A DNA stretch of 64,000 nucleotides from Clostridiaceae bacterium (GCA_016296885.1 JAEDHT010000002.1:55573-119572); one strand, 5' to 3'. Numbered from the stretch's first letter, positions 51,419 through 60,860 are shown. Numbers and translations are program-made. Notes: a model not told the origin generated them from the letters alone.

Positions 51419-52642
51419 ATGGCTTATATTAAAAGAGATATAGAGGAGAAAATTCTTTCTCTTTCTAAAGAGTATTCTTGCATTTTAATCACAGGTCCGC
51501 GTCAGGTGGGCAAGACCACCGTTTTACGTCAGCTCATGGACGATAACCGTGAGTATGTGACGTTGGACGATATGGATGAGCGCAGTCTTGCCAAGCGCGA
51601 CCCTGCTATGTTCCTACAGATACACTCCACCCCCATCATGATTGATGAGGTGCAATATGCTCCTGAGCTTTTCTCCTATATTAAGATGGAGATCGATAAA
51701 GGCGCTGCTCCCGGTACCTATTGGCTCGCTGGTTCGCAAGCGTTCAAACTCATGGAGCTAGCACAAGAGTCTCTTGCAGGCCGTGTAGCCATTTTACACA
51801 TGTCCAGTCTGTCCCAGCATGAGGTTTACGGATCTGGAAATTGCACACCCTTCACTTTGGAATTAGGTGCGTTGAAAGAGCACGAGAAGACCAATGCTCC
51901 TGCCGATATTACTGAAATCTATGACCGCATCTGGAAGGGCTCTATGCCCGGTCTTGCTAGTGGTAAGTTCTCCGACCGCGATGTGTTCTACTCCAGCTAT
52001 TTGCAGACCTATATTGATCGCGACGTTAAAGAGCAGGTACAGCTTGCCGATCCGCTTCTGTTCCGTGATTTTGTTCGCGCTGCCGCTTGTCGTGCCGGAC
52101 AAATGCTGAATCTGCACGATATCGCACAGGATATTGGCGTATCAGATGATACTGCCAAACGTTGGTTGCAGATTCTTGAGAAGTCTGATGTGATTTTCTT
52201 CCTGCGTCCTTATTCTAACAACCTGTTAAAACGTACCGTTAAAACTCCTAAGATGTATTTCTTTGATACCGGTTTGGTTGCTAATCTCACTCGTTATTCC
52301 TCTCCTGAGATTTTGGCAAATGGTGCAATCAACGGTGCTATTTTAGAAAACTTTGTTGTCGCCGAGCTTTTAAAGTCCTATCACAACAATGCCAAGGAAT
52401 GTCTGCTGTGGTACTATCGCGACAGCAACTCCAACGAAATCGACATGGTTATCGAGAGCGACGGCATGCTCCATCCACTGGAGATTAAACGTTCGGTCAA
52501 TCCCGGCAGCGAACTGATCAGTGCCTTCAATCTGCTGGATAAAGCTTCCGTTCCTCGCGGGAACGGTGCTATCCTCTGCATGCGTCCTAAGCTGTCAGCT
52601 ATCAATTCTGAAAACTATATCGTTCCCATCTGGATGATCTAA
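51419..52642 (+). CDS. AAA_14/DUF4143 ATPase, GC-richer than neighbours
   Basis: A 407-residue P-loop ATPase. Walker A is ITGPRQVGKTTV (about 22-33) and Walker B is PIMIDEVQY. The C-terminal DUF4143 part ends in a PD-(D/E)XK-like pattern: EIDMVIESDGMLHPLEIKRS. The function of this large family is unknown; it is common in gut bacteria and archaea. GC content and codon use (many CGC, CTG, GCC) are clearly higher than in the adjoining genes, suggesting separate transfer. AAGGAGG lies before the ATG. Two operator-like palindromes flank its promoter. Confidence 0.9.
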   Translation: MAYIKRDIEEKILSLSKEYSCILITGPRQVGKTTVLRQLMDDNREYVTLDDMDERSLAKRDPAMFLQIHSTPIMIDEVQYAPELFSYIKMEIDKGAAPGTYWLAGSQAFKLMELAQESLAGRVAILHMSSLSQHEVYGSGNCTPFTLELGALKEHEKTNAPADITEIYDRIWKGSMPGLASGKFSDRDVFYSSYLQTYIDRDVKEQVQLADPLLFRDFVRAAACRAGQMLNLHDIAQDIGVSDDTAKRWLQILEKSDVIFFLRPYSNNLLKRTVKTPKMYFFDTGLVANLTRYSSPEILANGAINGAILENFVVAELLKSYHNNAKECLLWYYRDSNSNEIDMVIESDGMLHPLEIKRSVNPGSELISAFNLLDKASVPRGNGAILCMRPKLSAINSENYIVPIWMI

Positions 52643-52990
52643 CCGCACAATGGTGTCGGGCAACACGTTTGCTCGGCACTTTTTGGTATATAGCGACTGT
52701 GGTATGTCAATATTTTATATGAATGGATTCGGCTATTGAAAACCATTGGCAAAGGAAGATATGTTAATCTATGGAATTGATGAGTTAAGTAAAGGCGTAG
52801 AGATTTCTACATAAATACCATTGCTTCAACATTATACTGTGCTACAGTAAAGTAATACAAAATGTTAATATTTAGGATTTCCATTTCGAAAAGTTTATAT
52901 ATTTATAACTTTTCTAACTTTAAAGTCTAAAACTATTGACTATTTGCTATTTTAGTATATAATTAGTATATAAAATTAAGGAGGAATTCT
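52643..52990. other. Gap between the two ATPase genes
   Basis: About 350 bp, AT-rich, without a gene. The only feature I can support is the AAGGAGG at its end for the second ATPase gene. Confidence 0.5.
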
Positions 52991-54220
52991 ATGTCAGAGC
53001 TCATAAATCGACCTGAATATTTATCACAGCTTATTCAAAACATTGATGTTGATTTGGTTAAAATTGTAACCGGCATTCGCAGATGCGGAAAGTCCTCTCT
53101 GCTTAGTTTATTTCATCAGTATTTGCTTAACAATGGTGTTCCCGATTCTAACATTATTCATATGAATATGGAATCTTTAAAATATCGTAATCTTACGGAC
53201 TATTTGTCTTTTTATGATTATGTCAGTGAGCGAATTGCAAAGAACGGAAAAACTTATTTGATATTCGATGAGCTTCAAGCTGTAAATCATTGGGAAAAAG
53301 CTATTGAATCTTTTCGCATTGATTTTGATGTTGATATATACATCACAGGATCTAATGCGTATTTATTATCAACAGAATTTTCCACACTACTTTCCGGCAG
53401 ATATGTGGAAATTCGAATGTTACCGCTATCTTTTAAAGAATTTTTAACGTTCTATGAATTTGATACGCAAATTACAACAGAAGAGAAGTTCCAAAGATAT
53501 TTGCAATTTGGCGGAATGCCTATTTTAAAAGAATACAAATTTAATGAGGCAAGAAGCAATCAAGCCTTAGAGGGAATCTATTCAACTGTTGTTTTGCGAG
53601 ATATTTTACAACGCAATAATCAATCCGACCAGCTTACGCTACAAAAAATCGTAATGTTCCTTTGTTCTAATATTGGTAGTATTACTTCCCCGAATAATAT
53701 AGGTAATGTGCTATCTAACGAAGGTGACATCAAGGGCGAAAAAGAAAAAAATATTGCAGGCAAAACCGTCAATAAATATATTGATATGCTACGGAGTGCG
53801 TTTATATTTTACTCAGTGGGCCGTTATGATGTAAAAGGGAAACAGCTCCTAAAAACACTTGGTAAAAATTATATTATTGATATTGGTTTTCGTAACATGC
53901 TACTCGGATATCGTGATACGGACAGGGGACATATAATTGAAAACATAGTCTTCTTAGAACTAATTCGACGAGACTACCGTGTATATATAGGAAAAATTGG
54001 AGATACAGAAGTGGATTTTGTAGCTGAAAAACCCGGTGACAAAATATACATTCAGGTAACAGAAAGTATGCAATCCCCGGAAACAAGAGAAAGAAAACTG
54101 AGACCTTTACGCATGATACCGGACAACTATGAAAAAATAGTTTTATCAATGGACAGAAACTATATTAATTCCTATGACGGCATTAAATCCATTAATTTAA
54201 TAGATTGGTTACTTTCATAA
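52991..54220 (+). CDS. AAA_14/DUF4143 ATPase, second copy type
   Basis: A 409-residue P-loop ATPase of the same superfamily but only distantly related to the first. Walker A is VTGIRRCGKSSLLS (about 28-41), Walker B is TYLIFDELQAV. The C-terminal nuclease-like region keeps EVDFVAEKPGDKIYIQVTES, but the ExK pair is replaced by QxT, a variant seen in this branch. The composition is AT-rich like the host. GGAGGAA precedes the ATG. It is the last gene before direct repeat B. Confidence 0.9.
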   Translation: MSELINRPEYLSQLIQNIDVDLVKIVTGIRRCGKSSLLSLFHQYLLNNGVPDSNIIHMNMESLKYRNLTDYLSFYDYVSERIAKNGKTYLIFDELQAVNHWEKAIESFRIDFDVDIYITGSNAYLLSTEFSTLLSGRYVEIRMLPLSFKEFLTFYEFDTQITTEEKFQRYLQFGGMPILKEYKFNEARSNQALEGIYSTVVLRDILQRNNQSDQLTLQKIVMFLCSNIGSITSPNNIGNVLSNEGDIKGEKEKNIAGKTVNKYIDMLRSAFIFYSVGRYDVKGKQLLKTLGKNYIIDIGFRNMLLGYRDTDRGHIIENIVFLELIRRDYRVYIGKIGDTEVDFVAEKPGDKIYIQVTESMQSPETRERKLRPLRMIPDNYEKIVLSMDRNYINSYDGIKSINLIDWLLS

Positions 54221-54313
54221 AAACTCAATAGAATTAAAGTTTTCTTCTATTTTATTAGCTAATCTATGACTTCCCCGTGCATGCAGAACACTAACCTCAG
54301 ATCAATCATAAAA

Positions 54314-54346
54314 GGGCGTATGAGACAAAAACCGTCTCATACGCCC
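54314..54346 (+). terminator. Strong hairpin after the second ATPase gene
   Basis: GGGCGTATGAGAC and GTCTCATACGCCC, a perfect 13-bp stem with a seven-base loop, about 95 bp past the stop. The following sequence is T-rich only further on. Confidence 0.8.
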
Positions 54347-54413
54347 TAATGCTATTTTGATTTTACGCAATTTTGGACTCTGTGCAAAACGTAAAGAAAA
54401 GCTTTATATTTAT

Positions 54414-54701
54414 CGTTCCACAGTTCCAAATATATAAAGTTTTAATAAGCAGAATAAAGAAAGATCAATGAAGATTATATACGAAAGAGGCAAAATGTTA
54501 TATAGATTAATTAGGTGAAATATTTACAAACTTTTTACCTATGGAACAATGGAATACAAAAGCATATTCCCGAAAAATCGCACTAATACTCCCTTGTTAC
54601 ACTGTTCCATATGTCAATTTTTGCTGTAGTATTCAGTATTTATGCTATATTCATATTTGAGATATAAATTAAATTTTAATTTTTATGGAACTATGGCACA
54701 G
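54414..54701. repeat. Direct repeat B (about 288 bp) right of the ATPase genes
   Basis: The partner of repeat A. All four motifs are present in degraded form (CGTTCCACAGTTCCA, TATGGAACAATGGAATA, TTGTTACACTGTTCCATA, TATGGAACTATGGCACAG), again forward-reverse-forward-reverse. The middle block ATGGAATACAAAAGCATATT is identical to A. Confidence 0.85.
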
Positions 54702-54967
54702 AATAAAAAAGACATATAAATAGTCAATTCTTAGGTGGTATACTTATTTGTACTCTTTGATGTTTTAAGTATTTATTTTACATTTACATATAATATTTTA
54801 AATGTAAAAGCATGCAATTGTTTTTCTTAGTTTATATCGCACTCAAAATCGCTTCCACCATTTATTAATTCCTATATAAACTTTTCTCCTTTAGGCAAAC
54901 AATAATATAAACCATAATATATCGAAACAATCCCCAAAGGGCTTGTTTTAGGAAGGAGATATTTACT

Positions 54968-55144
54968 ATGCTTGAAGAATATAATGATATTCTAACTGTT
55001 AAAGACGTGCAGACTATATTAAAGATCGGAAAGAATTCTGCACTTGATTTAATTCATGAAGGCGATATTGAAGCTTTTATGATAAAAGGGCGATGGCGTA
55101 TTTTGAAGTCAAACTTGCTTTCCTATATACGCCACATAAAATAA
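54968..55144 (+). CDS. Excisionase-like small DNA-binding protein
   Basis: A 58-residue protein of the excisionase/HTH_17 type: ILTVKDVQTILKIGKNSALDLIHEGDIEAF, then KGRWRILKSNLLSYIRHIK. Proteins of this size and pattern normally stand directly upstream of a tyrosine recombinase gene in Firmicute integrative elements; none follows here. AGGAAGGAGA lies before the ATG. A frameshifted second copy lies 8 kb to the left. Confidence 0.88.
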   Translation: MLEEYNDILTVKDVQTILKIGKNSALDLIHEGDIEAFMIKGRWRILKSNLLSYIRHIK

Positions 55145-55177
55145 CAAAAAAATAATACAGCAGCTTTTTAGTAAAAG

Positions 55178-55213
55178 CATGGTGCAAGTACAGCGTATTG
55201 TACTTGCACCATG
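55178..55213 (+). terminator. Terminator after the excisionase gene
   Basis: CATGGTGCAAGTAC and GTACTTGCACCATG, a perfect 14-bp stem, followed by TTTTCTGTGT, 34 bp past the stop codon. Confidence 0.88.
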
Positions 55214-55346
55214 TTTTCTGTGTGACAGACATATAACTAAAATCTATTGTTTTGCTCATCTATTAAAAATGCTCTAAGCTTACCTTACAGATAAGAGATA
55301 AGTCCATCCCAAAAAATTCTTCCGCAGAAACAGGAACCGGGTCGTA

Positions 55347-56009
55347 TCATAATTCTAATGGATTATTATTGTCTCCCTTTTGAAAGTTAAAATCTTCATC
55401 TACCAATAACCCGTCTCGTTTACAAGCAATTTTTAATGTTTCCATTTCTACAGAGAGATCTAACTTGTCATCTTCAAATAGGTTTTCATATTGTCTATCT
55501 AATGCAACTTTAATTTCAGAAAGACAAGAGGCAGTGTTATTAATTACTTCATCTGCCGGTACTCCGCTTTCCTCAAGCATGATATATTTTCTAAGTATTT
55601 TTTCAATTGTAGGTAAGTAATAATTCAGAAACTGACGAACATCGGAGATATTTTCTGGTTGATTCTTCACTGTGCTAAGAATTTTACCGGTAACTGTGCA
55701 TATTTCGTTACTTTTTGAACGTACCTGATAATTCTTTACACGCATTGTTAATTTGCGTAGTTCCAGCAAAACTGCTCGTCCATTATCAAGCATAGAAGCA
55801 TTATCTGATTTATTCTCTTTTTCTTTCGGCTTTTTTACGGAAAACACAATGATTAGAACTATTAAAACTACAATAAGTACAACAACAATACCGAGAACAA
55901 TTAATAGCACCTTCGCTAAAGCTGGTAACAGCTTGACCGAAACAAAGATTATGAGTGCAAAAACGATCAGACTAATTAATCCCGATTTTCCGGAGTTTTT
56001 ATTATCCAT
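55347..56009 (-). CDS. XpaC-like membrane protein (5-bromo-4-chloroindolyl phosphate hydrolysis family)
   Basis: A 220-residue protein with two close membrane segments (LISLIVFALIIFVSVKLLPALAKVLLIVLGIVVVLIVVLIVLIIVFSV reads as residues 10-58) and a long helical cytoplasmic part. It sits next to telA, as XpaC does in many Firmicutes. The exact role is unknown; the enzymatic name is historical. Length and the pair with TelA are the main support. It starts 36 bp after the telA stop. Confidence 0.75.
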   Translation of the reverse strand: MDNKNSGKSGLISLIVFALIIFVSVKLLPALAKVLLIVLGIVVVLIVVLIVLIIVFSVKKPKEKENKSDNASMLDNGRAVLLELRKLTMRVKNYQVRSKSNEICTVTGKILSTVKNQPENISDVRQFLNYYLPTIEKILRKYIMLEESGVPADEVINNTASCLSEIKVALDRQYENLFEDDKLDLSVEMETLKIACKRDGLLVDEDFNFQKGDNNNPLEL

Positions 56010-56045
56010 TTAAATCTACTCCTCATAAATAGTTGTTTTTATATT

Positions 56046-57170
56046 TTAGTTTTGAATTTCAAGAAGCTTATTTTTCAGCTCACCTTCAATACGTGCAAGT
56101 TCTGATTCAGCTTCTCTACGTTTTTGTCTACCTTCACTTTGGATACGAATCACCTCGTCAAGAGTGCCAATGAGCTGTTCGTTGGTATATTTTAGAGTTT
56201 CAATATCAACAATGCCTCTTTCACTTTCTTTTGCAGCCTCCACTGTTCCAAGTTTAAGTGCATCAGCATTTTTCATAAGTAACTGATTAGTCATATCTGT
56301 AACACTGCGTTGTGCTTCCATTGCTTGTCTTGAATGTTCAAGTCCAAGTGCCAAAACCATTTGATTTTTCCAGAGTGGAATCGTGTTATTTATTGTTGAC
56401 TGTATTTTTTCTGACATTAAGGCGTTGTTATTTTGAATCAATCTTATTTGCGGTGCCATTTGTACGCTGATAGTTCTTGTTAATTCAAGGTCATATAACT
56501 TCTTTTCAAAACGATCACACATTGATGCATAGTCATTGGCTGCCTGTGCATCATGTGCTTGACCTGATGCTGTTGCCTTTTCTTTCATCTGCACAAGTGT
56601 AGTTGTTCGTTCAAGTTCAAGTTTTTTCTTACCCGCTAAAATATACATTGTAAGCTCTTTAAAATAGTCAAGATTAGCCGCATACATTTTATCGAGCATT
56701 ACAATATCTTTTAGCAATTGATTTTGATGTCCTTCTAATTCTGCGGTAATTTTATCAACATTTGCTTCTACACGGTCATATTTTGCTTTTAAGCGTGAAA
56801 TTTTATTTCCTGCCTTTTTAAACAAACCAAAAAATCCGTTATCTTCTTCATCAACAGAAAAACCCTTTAACTCAGTAACAAGATCTGTAATCATATCACC
56901 GGTTGCGCCTAAGTCTTTTGTGCGAACACTCTCAAGGGCATTATTTGAAAAGTCAGCAACTTTTTTCTGACAAGCTGTTCCGTATTGAAGTACAATAGCA
57001 GAATCATTTAAATCAATTTTTTCTGAAAAATCGTCAACCATTTTTTGTTCAGCCTCAGATAATTCAACTTCCGGTAAATAAGTAACTTCTTCCTCTTTTG
57101 TAGCGGGTACAGCAGGAGCTTGTGCCGTATTTCCTAACTCTAATACTATTTCTTTGTTACCTTCAAACAT
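56046..57170 (-). CDS. telA: TelA-family protein (toxic anion resistance)
   Basis: A 374-residue, almost wholly helical cytoplasmic protein of the TelA family. Typical stretches are LSEAEQKMVDDFSEKIDLND, QYGTACQKKVADFSNNALE, FFGLFKKAGNKISRLKAKYD and NNTIPLWKNQMVLALGLEHSRQAMEAQRSV. The family is linked to tellurite and other stress resistance, without a known mechanism. AGGAGG precedes the ATG. XpaC-like and a metallophosphatase gene flank it. Confidence 0.93.
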   Translation of the reverse strand: MFEGNKEIVLELGNTAQAPAVPATKEEEVTYLPEVELSEAEQKMVDDFSEKIDLNDSAIVLQYGTACQKKVADFSNNALESVRTKDLGATGDMITDLVTELKGFSVDEEDNGFFGLFKKAGNKISRLKAKYDRVEANVDKITAELEGHQNQLLKDIVMLDKMYAANLDYFKELTMYILAGKKKLELERTTTLVQMKEKATASGQAHDAQAANDYASMCDRFEKKLYDLELTRTISVQMAPQIRLIQNNNALMSEKIQSTINNTIPLWKNQMVLALGLEHSRQAMEAQRSVTDMTNQLLMKNADALKLGTVEAAKESERGIVDIETLKYTNEQLIGTLDEVIRIQSEGRQKRREAESELARIEGELKNKLLEIQN

Positions 57171-57203
57171 TTTTTTGCCTCCTAAATGAATTTAATTAAT
57201 TTT

Positions 57204-58667
57204 TTATTCAACGACAAGTCTTCCACTAACTTGTCTATCAATATTTTGATGAGATGATAAGTATTCATCAATAATTTCTCTACAAGATGTGGATACCATT
57301 CTAACCTTTCCGTTTTTCAATATTTCATCAGGGCTAACTGATAAAAATGCTTCTACATTTTTATAGTGGAAATGTTGCATGCCAACTTTGTAAAGTTGTG
57401 TGTCTTCGATTTCTTTTCCATGCAGCATAAACTCCTTAAAAGAATGAGTTTCTCTGTTATAAACTACATGCATTCCTTCTGAAAACTGATAAAATTCGCT
57501 ATGTGAGCCTTCCCACATTTCATCACGAAGCATAAACAAAATCATCTTTTTAAGCTGTTTTCCTGTTACTTGTAACATATAAGCAGGCTCATCATATGGG
57601 AAACATTCAACTAAATCTGAAAATAATACTATTGGTCCCATCTCTGTGTTTCGCACACTTCCCGAGCCTAAAAGCATAACATCAAGATTTAAGCTTTCTC
57701 GCATAATATCTGCAAAAAGTCCGCCCAGCTCAGTTTCGCAATATCGTGATGGGTGAGTAAGTCGTCGTCTAAACCTCGTAACTAAACGATTATATTTTTT
57801 ATCTGTCTGAGTTTTATAATATGTAATTATACTCTCTATTTCTGTATCCACCGGGCAATGTGTATCATCAATCGGTATGGTTTTCCACTCATAATTGTGT
57901 ACACAGTTATTGTCAGTGTCAATTTCAATATCAAATCTACCGATTTGGTCTGTGCCTACACCTGCTTGTACGATTAGTATGTCGTTTACTTTTTCAGGTT
58001 TTTCGATAAAAGTATGAGAATGGCCACCGATAATAATATCTACTCCCCATGCAGGGTCAAGTTGCTTAGCTAATGCTTTATCTTCTTCAAACCCAATATG
58101 CGTAAGTAAAACGGTAAGATCTATATCAATTGCATTATATGCATTACATATTCTTCCCACTTCCTGACTTGCTTCATAAATATCAACAAAGGAACCTATC
58201 AAGCCATCATTTTTAGTCTGTGATATTACTTCTTCAGTCAAAATTCCGATAAAAAGAATTTTCATACCATCAATCTCTATAATGTGATAAGGTTTGAAAA
58301 GCCTTGCATTATTAGTTTTAATATGCAAATTTGCATTAATAATCGGAAACTTAGCACATTTCTCTACAAATAGCAAGTGTGCAATGCCATAATCCGTCTC
58401 ATGATTTCCGATTGTAACTACATCCGGTGAAAGCATATTCATAATTTCAATGGTAGATACTCCTTGGAATTCACTATCAATTACTGAACCACGAAACATA
58501 TCCCCTGCAATACAATATATCGTGTTTTTCTGCTCTGAACGCACTTTGTTAACATATCCCGATAACCTTGATACTCCACCAATTAGTTTGTTATCCACTT
58601 CTTCTGCAAGAAAGTCACCATGCATATCATTAGAATGAAGGAGAGTTATTTTTTTTATATTGTTCAT
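57204..58667 (-). CDS. 5'-nucleotidase-type metallophosphatase
   Basis: A 487-residue two-domain phosphoesterase. The N-terminal metal site has LLHSNDMHGD, GDMFRG, TIGNHETDYG and IIGGHSHTF. The C-terminal 5'-nucleotidase domain has DIMRESLNLDVMLLGSGSVRN and the substrate loop near YQFSEGMHVVYNRE. There is no signal peptide or anchor, so unlike classical UshA/CD73 types it is probably cytoplasmic. It follows the 19-bp motif at 58743-58761. Confidence 0.92.
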   Translation of the reverse strand: MNNIKKITLLHSNDMHGDFLAEEVDNKLIGGVSRLSGYVNKVRSEQKNTIYCIAGDMFRGSVIDSEFQGVSTIEIMNMLSPDVVTIGNHETDYGIAHLLFVEKCAKFPIINANLHIKTNNARLFKPYHIIEIDGMKILFIGILTEEVISQTKNDGLIGSFVDIYEASQEVGRICNAYNAIDIDLTVLLTHIGFEEDKALAKQLDPAWGVDIIIGGHSHTFIEKPEKVNDILIVQAGVGTDQIGRFDIEIDTDNNCVHNYEWKTIPIDDTHCPVDTEIESIITYYKTQTDKKYNRLVTRFRRRLTHPSRYCETELGGLFADIMRESLNLDVMLLGSGSVRNTEMGPIVLFSDLVECFPYDEPAYMLQVTGKQLKKMILFMLRDEMWEGSHSEFYQFSEGMHVVYNRETHSFKEFMLHGKEIEDTQLYKVGMQHFHYKNVEAFLSVSPDEILKNGKVRMVSTSCREIIDEYLSSHQNIDRQVSGRLVVE

Positions 58668-58742
58668 ACCTTATACCTTCTTATAATTGTAAATTCAATT
58701 AATACTCACACTATATATTTTAGCAGATAATTTATTCTTGCA

Positions 58743-58761
58743 CATCGTACTTTAGTGCAAA
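58743..58761. promoter_or_regulatory. Shared 19-bp motif CATCGTACTTTAGTGCAAA, copy 1
   Basis: Located about 76 bp upstream of the metallophosphatase ATG. The same 19 bases recur at 63853-63871 and inverted at 63956-63974. Here it is extended into an inverted TTGCAC-N11-GTGCAA. The core GTACTTTAGTGC is itself nearly palindromic. Confidence 0.7.
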
Positions 58762-58769
58762 TAAAAGAG

Positions 58770-58807
58770 TAAAATGCCAAGTAAATTGAGTTTTACTTGG
58801 CATTTTA
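58770..58807 (-). terminator. Terminator after the lipoprotein gene
   Basis: TAAAATGCCAAGTAAA and TTTACTTGGCATTTTA, a perfect 16-bp stem with a six-base loop. The arms themselves end in TTTTA on the minus strand, which can serve as the U-tract. It lies 45 bp past the stop of the gene at 58852. Confidence 0.85.
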
Positions 58808-58851
58808 GGTATTTATATTTTAGAAGTTAAAAATATTAAACCAATTTATAA

Positions 58852-60312
58852 TCAGAAACCGCTAAGACAAAAAGCAATAACTTCATCAGCAGATTTGTCT
58901 TCACGTTCCTCAGTCATTATAGTAAATATGCTACCATCTTTCATTTTTGCACTAGCGCAGAACCATGGATATGATGTTCCAAATAAATCTGCATCATCTG
59001 CTTCACCGATATATGCTCCGTCTTTATTCCAAAGGACAACTGTACGCATATTTCCGTCAAATCCGATAAATCCGTTAGAAGTTGAAGTTACAAAAGTAAT
59101 GCTGCCTAATCCTTCACCATCAGCATCTGCTAGTGTTTTTTGAAGCTTACCATCTTTGTCATATACAAAAACTTTGTGGCCACTATCATCAGCTGCTGAA
59201 CCACAAGCATAAATATATTTATCATCTATGAATATATAGCTAATGCTATCAACACCTTCTAATGGAAGTGCTGCTGAAGTAAGTGCTCCGTCAGATATTG
59301 TTATTTTCTCACATTCAGAACCTGTAAACCAGCTAATACCCCATTTTCCGGAAGGATCCATAGTTACATACTTAGTTCCATCATATGATGCAGTTTGAAC
59401 ACCGTCTTTAAGAGATATTAATGGATTGATATGTGCAGATAGCCAAATAGAACCATCTTCTGTTGCTTGTATGTAATCGTATTCATCTTCGAGTTCTATT
59501 TTTTTATCGAAAGTAAGCTTTTTGCCATCATATGAATACTGATTTAATACGCCGTCATTGAGCATATAAACTTTGTCACCAACTACATCTACGTTGTGTT
59601 TAAAAGTTTCTGATGTTATTATGCTTTCATCAGCTGCAATCCATTTAGTATTAAGCTTATGAGTTCCTACAAGTGTTTCTTTGTCTTCTGTGCTAAATGG
59701 AGTTCCATCCCAGTACCAAGGACCGTCTACATTTCCGGTATCTGTTAAATTGATAGTAAGTCCTGAAAGTAATTCATTTATACGTGCGTCTTCTTTATCT
59801 CCGATAATCTCAATAAACACTGTAGCACCGGCACCCTCTACACGGTTGAAATATCTAATGCAAGGATCTCCCCAATAGTTACCCTCTTGCATCAAACAAT
59901 CAACGCCGCCAACTTTAGTAAATTCATATGCATTATTTACTTTATATTCATATTGGTCAAAACCATAACTATTCAAGTAACCTCTGAAAGTATATGGGTC
60001 ATCAATAGAAACACGAATCTCTGCGTTTATTATGTACGACTCTTCGTCTTCCGGATCAGGAATAGTTAAGATAATTTTTGATTGTTCCTCACCATCTTCA
60101 AAATCATCTTCTGCATAAGTCCAAACAGATGAATCATAATTTAATGTCCATAATTTTGTCTCGATAGTACTTGATCCTTCTGCAACACCCGATGCATCCT
60201 TAGAGGAAGTTACTTTACTTTCATTTTTGCTGTTAACTTCTTTATCGTCACCACAAGCTGCTAATGATAGGATCATAGCAGTTGCCATTAATAATGCTAA
60301 TATTTTTTTCAT
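58852..60312 (-). CDS. Lipoprotein with propeller-like C-terminal region, unknown
   Basis: A 486-residue exported lipoprotein. The signal ends in the lipobox LSLAAC at Cys20. A Ser/Lys-rich linker follows to residue 55, then a mixed domain (about 55-190). Residues 210-486 repeat short blocks such as GDKVYMLNDGVLNQYSYDGKKLTFDK, EDGSIWLSAHINPL, DDKYIYACGSAADDSGHKVFVYDKDGKL, which fit a beta-propeller. No family is recognised. It starts 40 bp after the DUF5067 gene ends. Confidence 0.75.
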   Translation of the reverse strand: MKKILALLMATAMILSLAACGDDKEVNSKNESKVTSSKDASGVAEGSSTIETKLWTLNYDSSVWTYAEDDFEDGEEQSKIILTIPDPEDEESYIINAEIRVSIDDPYTFRGYLNSYGFDQYEYKVNNAYEFTKVGGVDCLMQEGNYWGDPCIRYFNRVEGAGATVFIEIIGDKEDARINELLSGLTINLTDTGNVDGPWYWDGTPFSTEDKETLVGTHKLNTKWIAADESIITSETFKHNVDVVGDKVYMLNDGVLNQYSYDGKKLTFDKKIELEDEYDYIQATEDGSIWLSAHINPLISLKDGVQTASYDGTKYVTMDPSGKWGISWFTGSECEKITISDGALTSAALPLEGVDSISYIFIDDKYIYACGSAADDSGHKVFVYDKDGKLQKTLADADGEGLGSITFVTSTSNGFIGFDGNMRTVVLWNKDGAYIGEADDADLFGTSYPWFCASAKMKDGSIFTIMTEEREDKSADEVIAFCLSGF

Positions 60313-60352
60313 ATTAATTTACTCCTTCATTAAAAATATTAAAACTTAATTC

Positions 60353-60826
60353 TTATTTTTCTAGTGTAGCTACATCAACCGATAGGGTATCTGTCTCGTC
60401 ACCTAACAGATCAGAAAATTCCAACACAACAGGAGTTGTTAGGTCGTTAAGCATATAGGTCATTGTAACTTCTTTTGTTTCACCTGGATTTACTTCTTCA
60501 CTTAAGCCATCATCTAACATATCGTAGGAATCTTCGCTTACAAATACCGGAGCATACTCTAACTCAGCGTCGCCTTGCTTTACAGTGTAATAAAATGACC
60601 ACTCAAAAGACTCTGCTTCCTTGCTATTGTTTGTGTACTGATAGGTAATAGCGATACAATCATTACCATCGTAATCCTGTACAATTTTGCTACCGGTGTG
60701 GAGTGCCTGATAATCTCCAATTGTTACTAGGTTCGGATCGCCTGAATCTTTTTCTCCGCCACATGCAGCAAGCGGAAAGATCATAAGGAATGTTAGGATT
60801 AGTGCTAAAATTTTGTTTTTCTTCAT
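60353..60826 (-). CDS. DUF5067-type lipoprotein
   Basis: A 157-residue lipoprotein with lipobox FPLAAC (Cys22). The rest has the pattern of the DUF5067 immunoglobulin-like family: CIAITYQYTNNSKEAESFEWSFYYTVKQGD and ETKEVTMTYMLNDLTTPVVLEFSDLLG. Members are surface lipoproteins of Gram-positives with unknown role. GGGGGA before the ATG. Confidence 0.8.
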   Translation of the reverse strand: MKKNKILALILTFLMIFPLAACGGEKDSGDPNLVTIGDYQALHTGSKIVQDYDGNDCIAITYQYTNNSKEAESFEWSFYYTVKQGDAELEYAPVFVSEDSYDMLDDGLSEEVNPGETKEVTMTYMLNDLTTPVVLEFSDLLGDETDTLSVDVATLEK

Positions 60827-60860
60827 TTAGGTTTCCCCCTTAAAAAATTTTTATCTTAAG

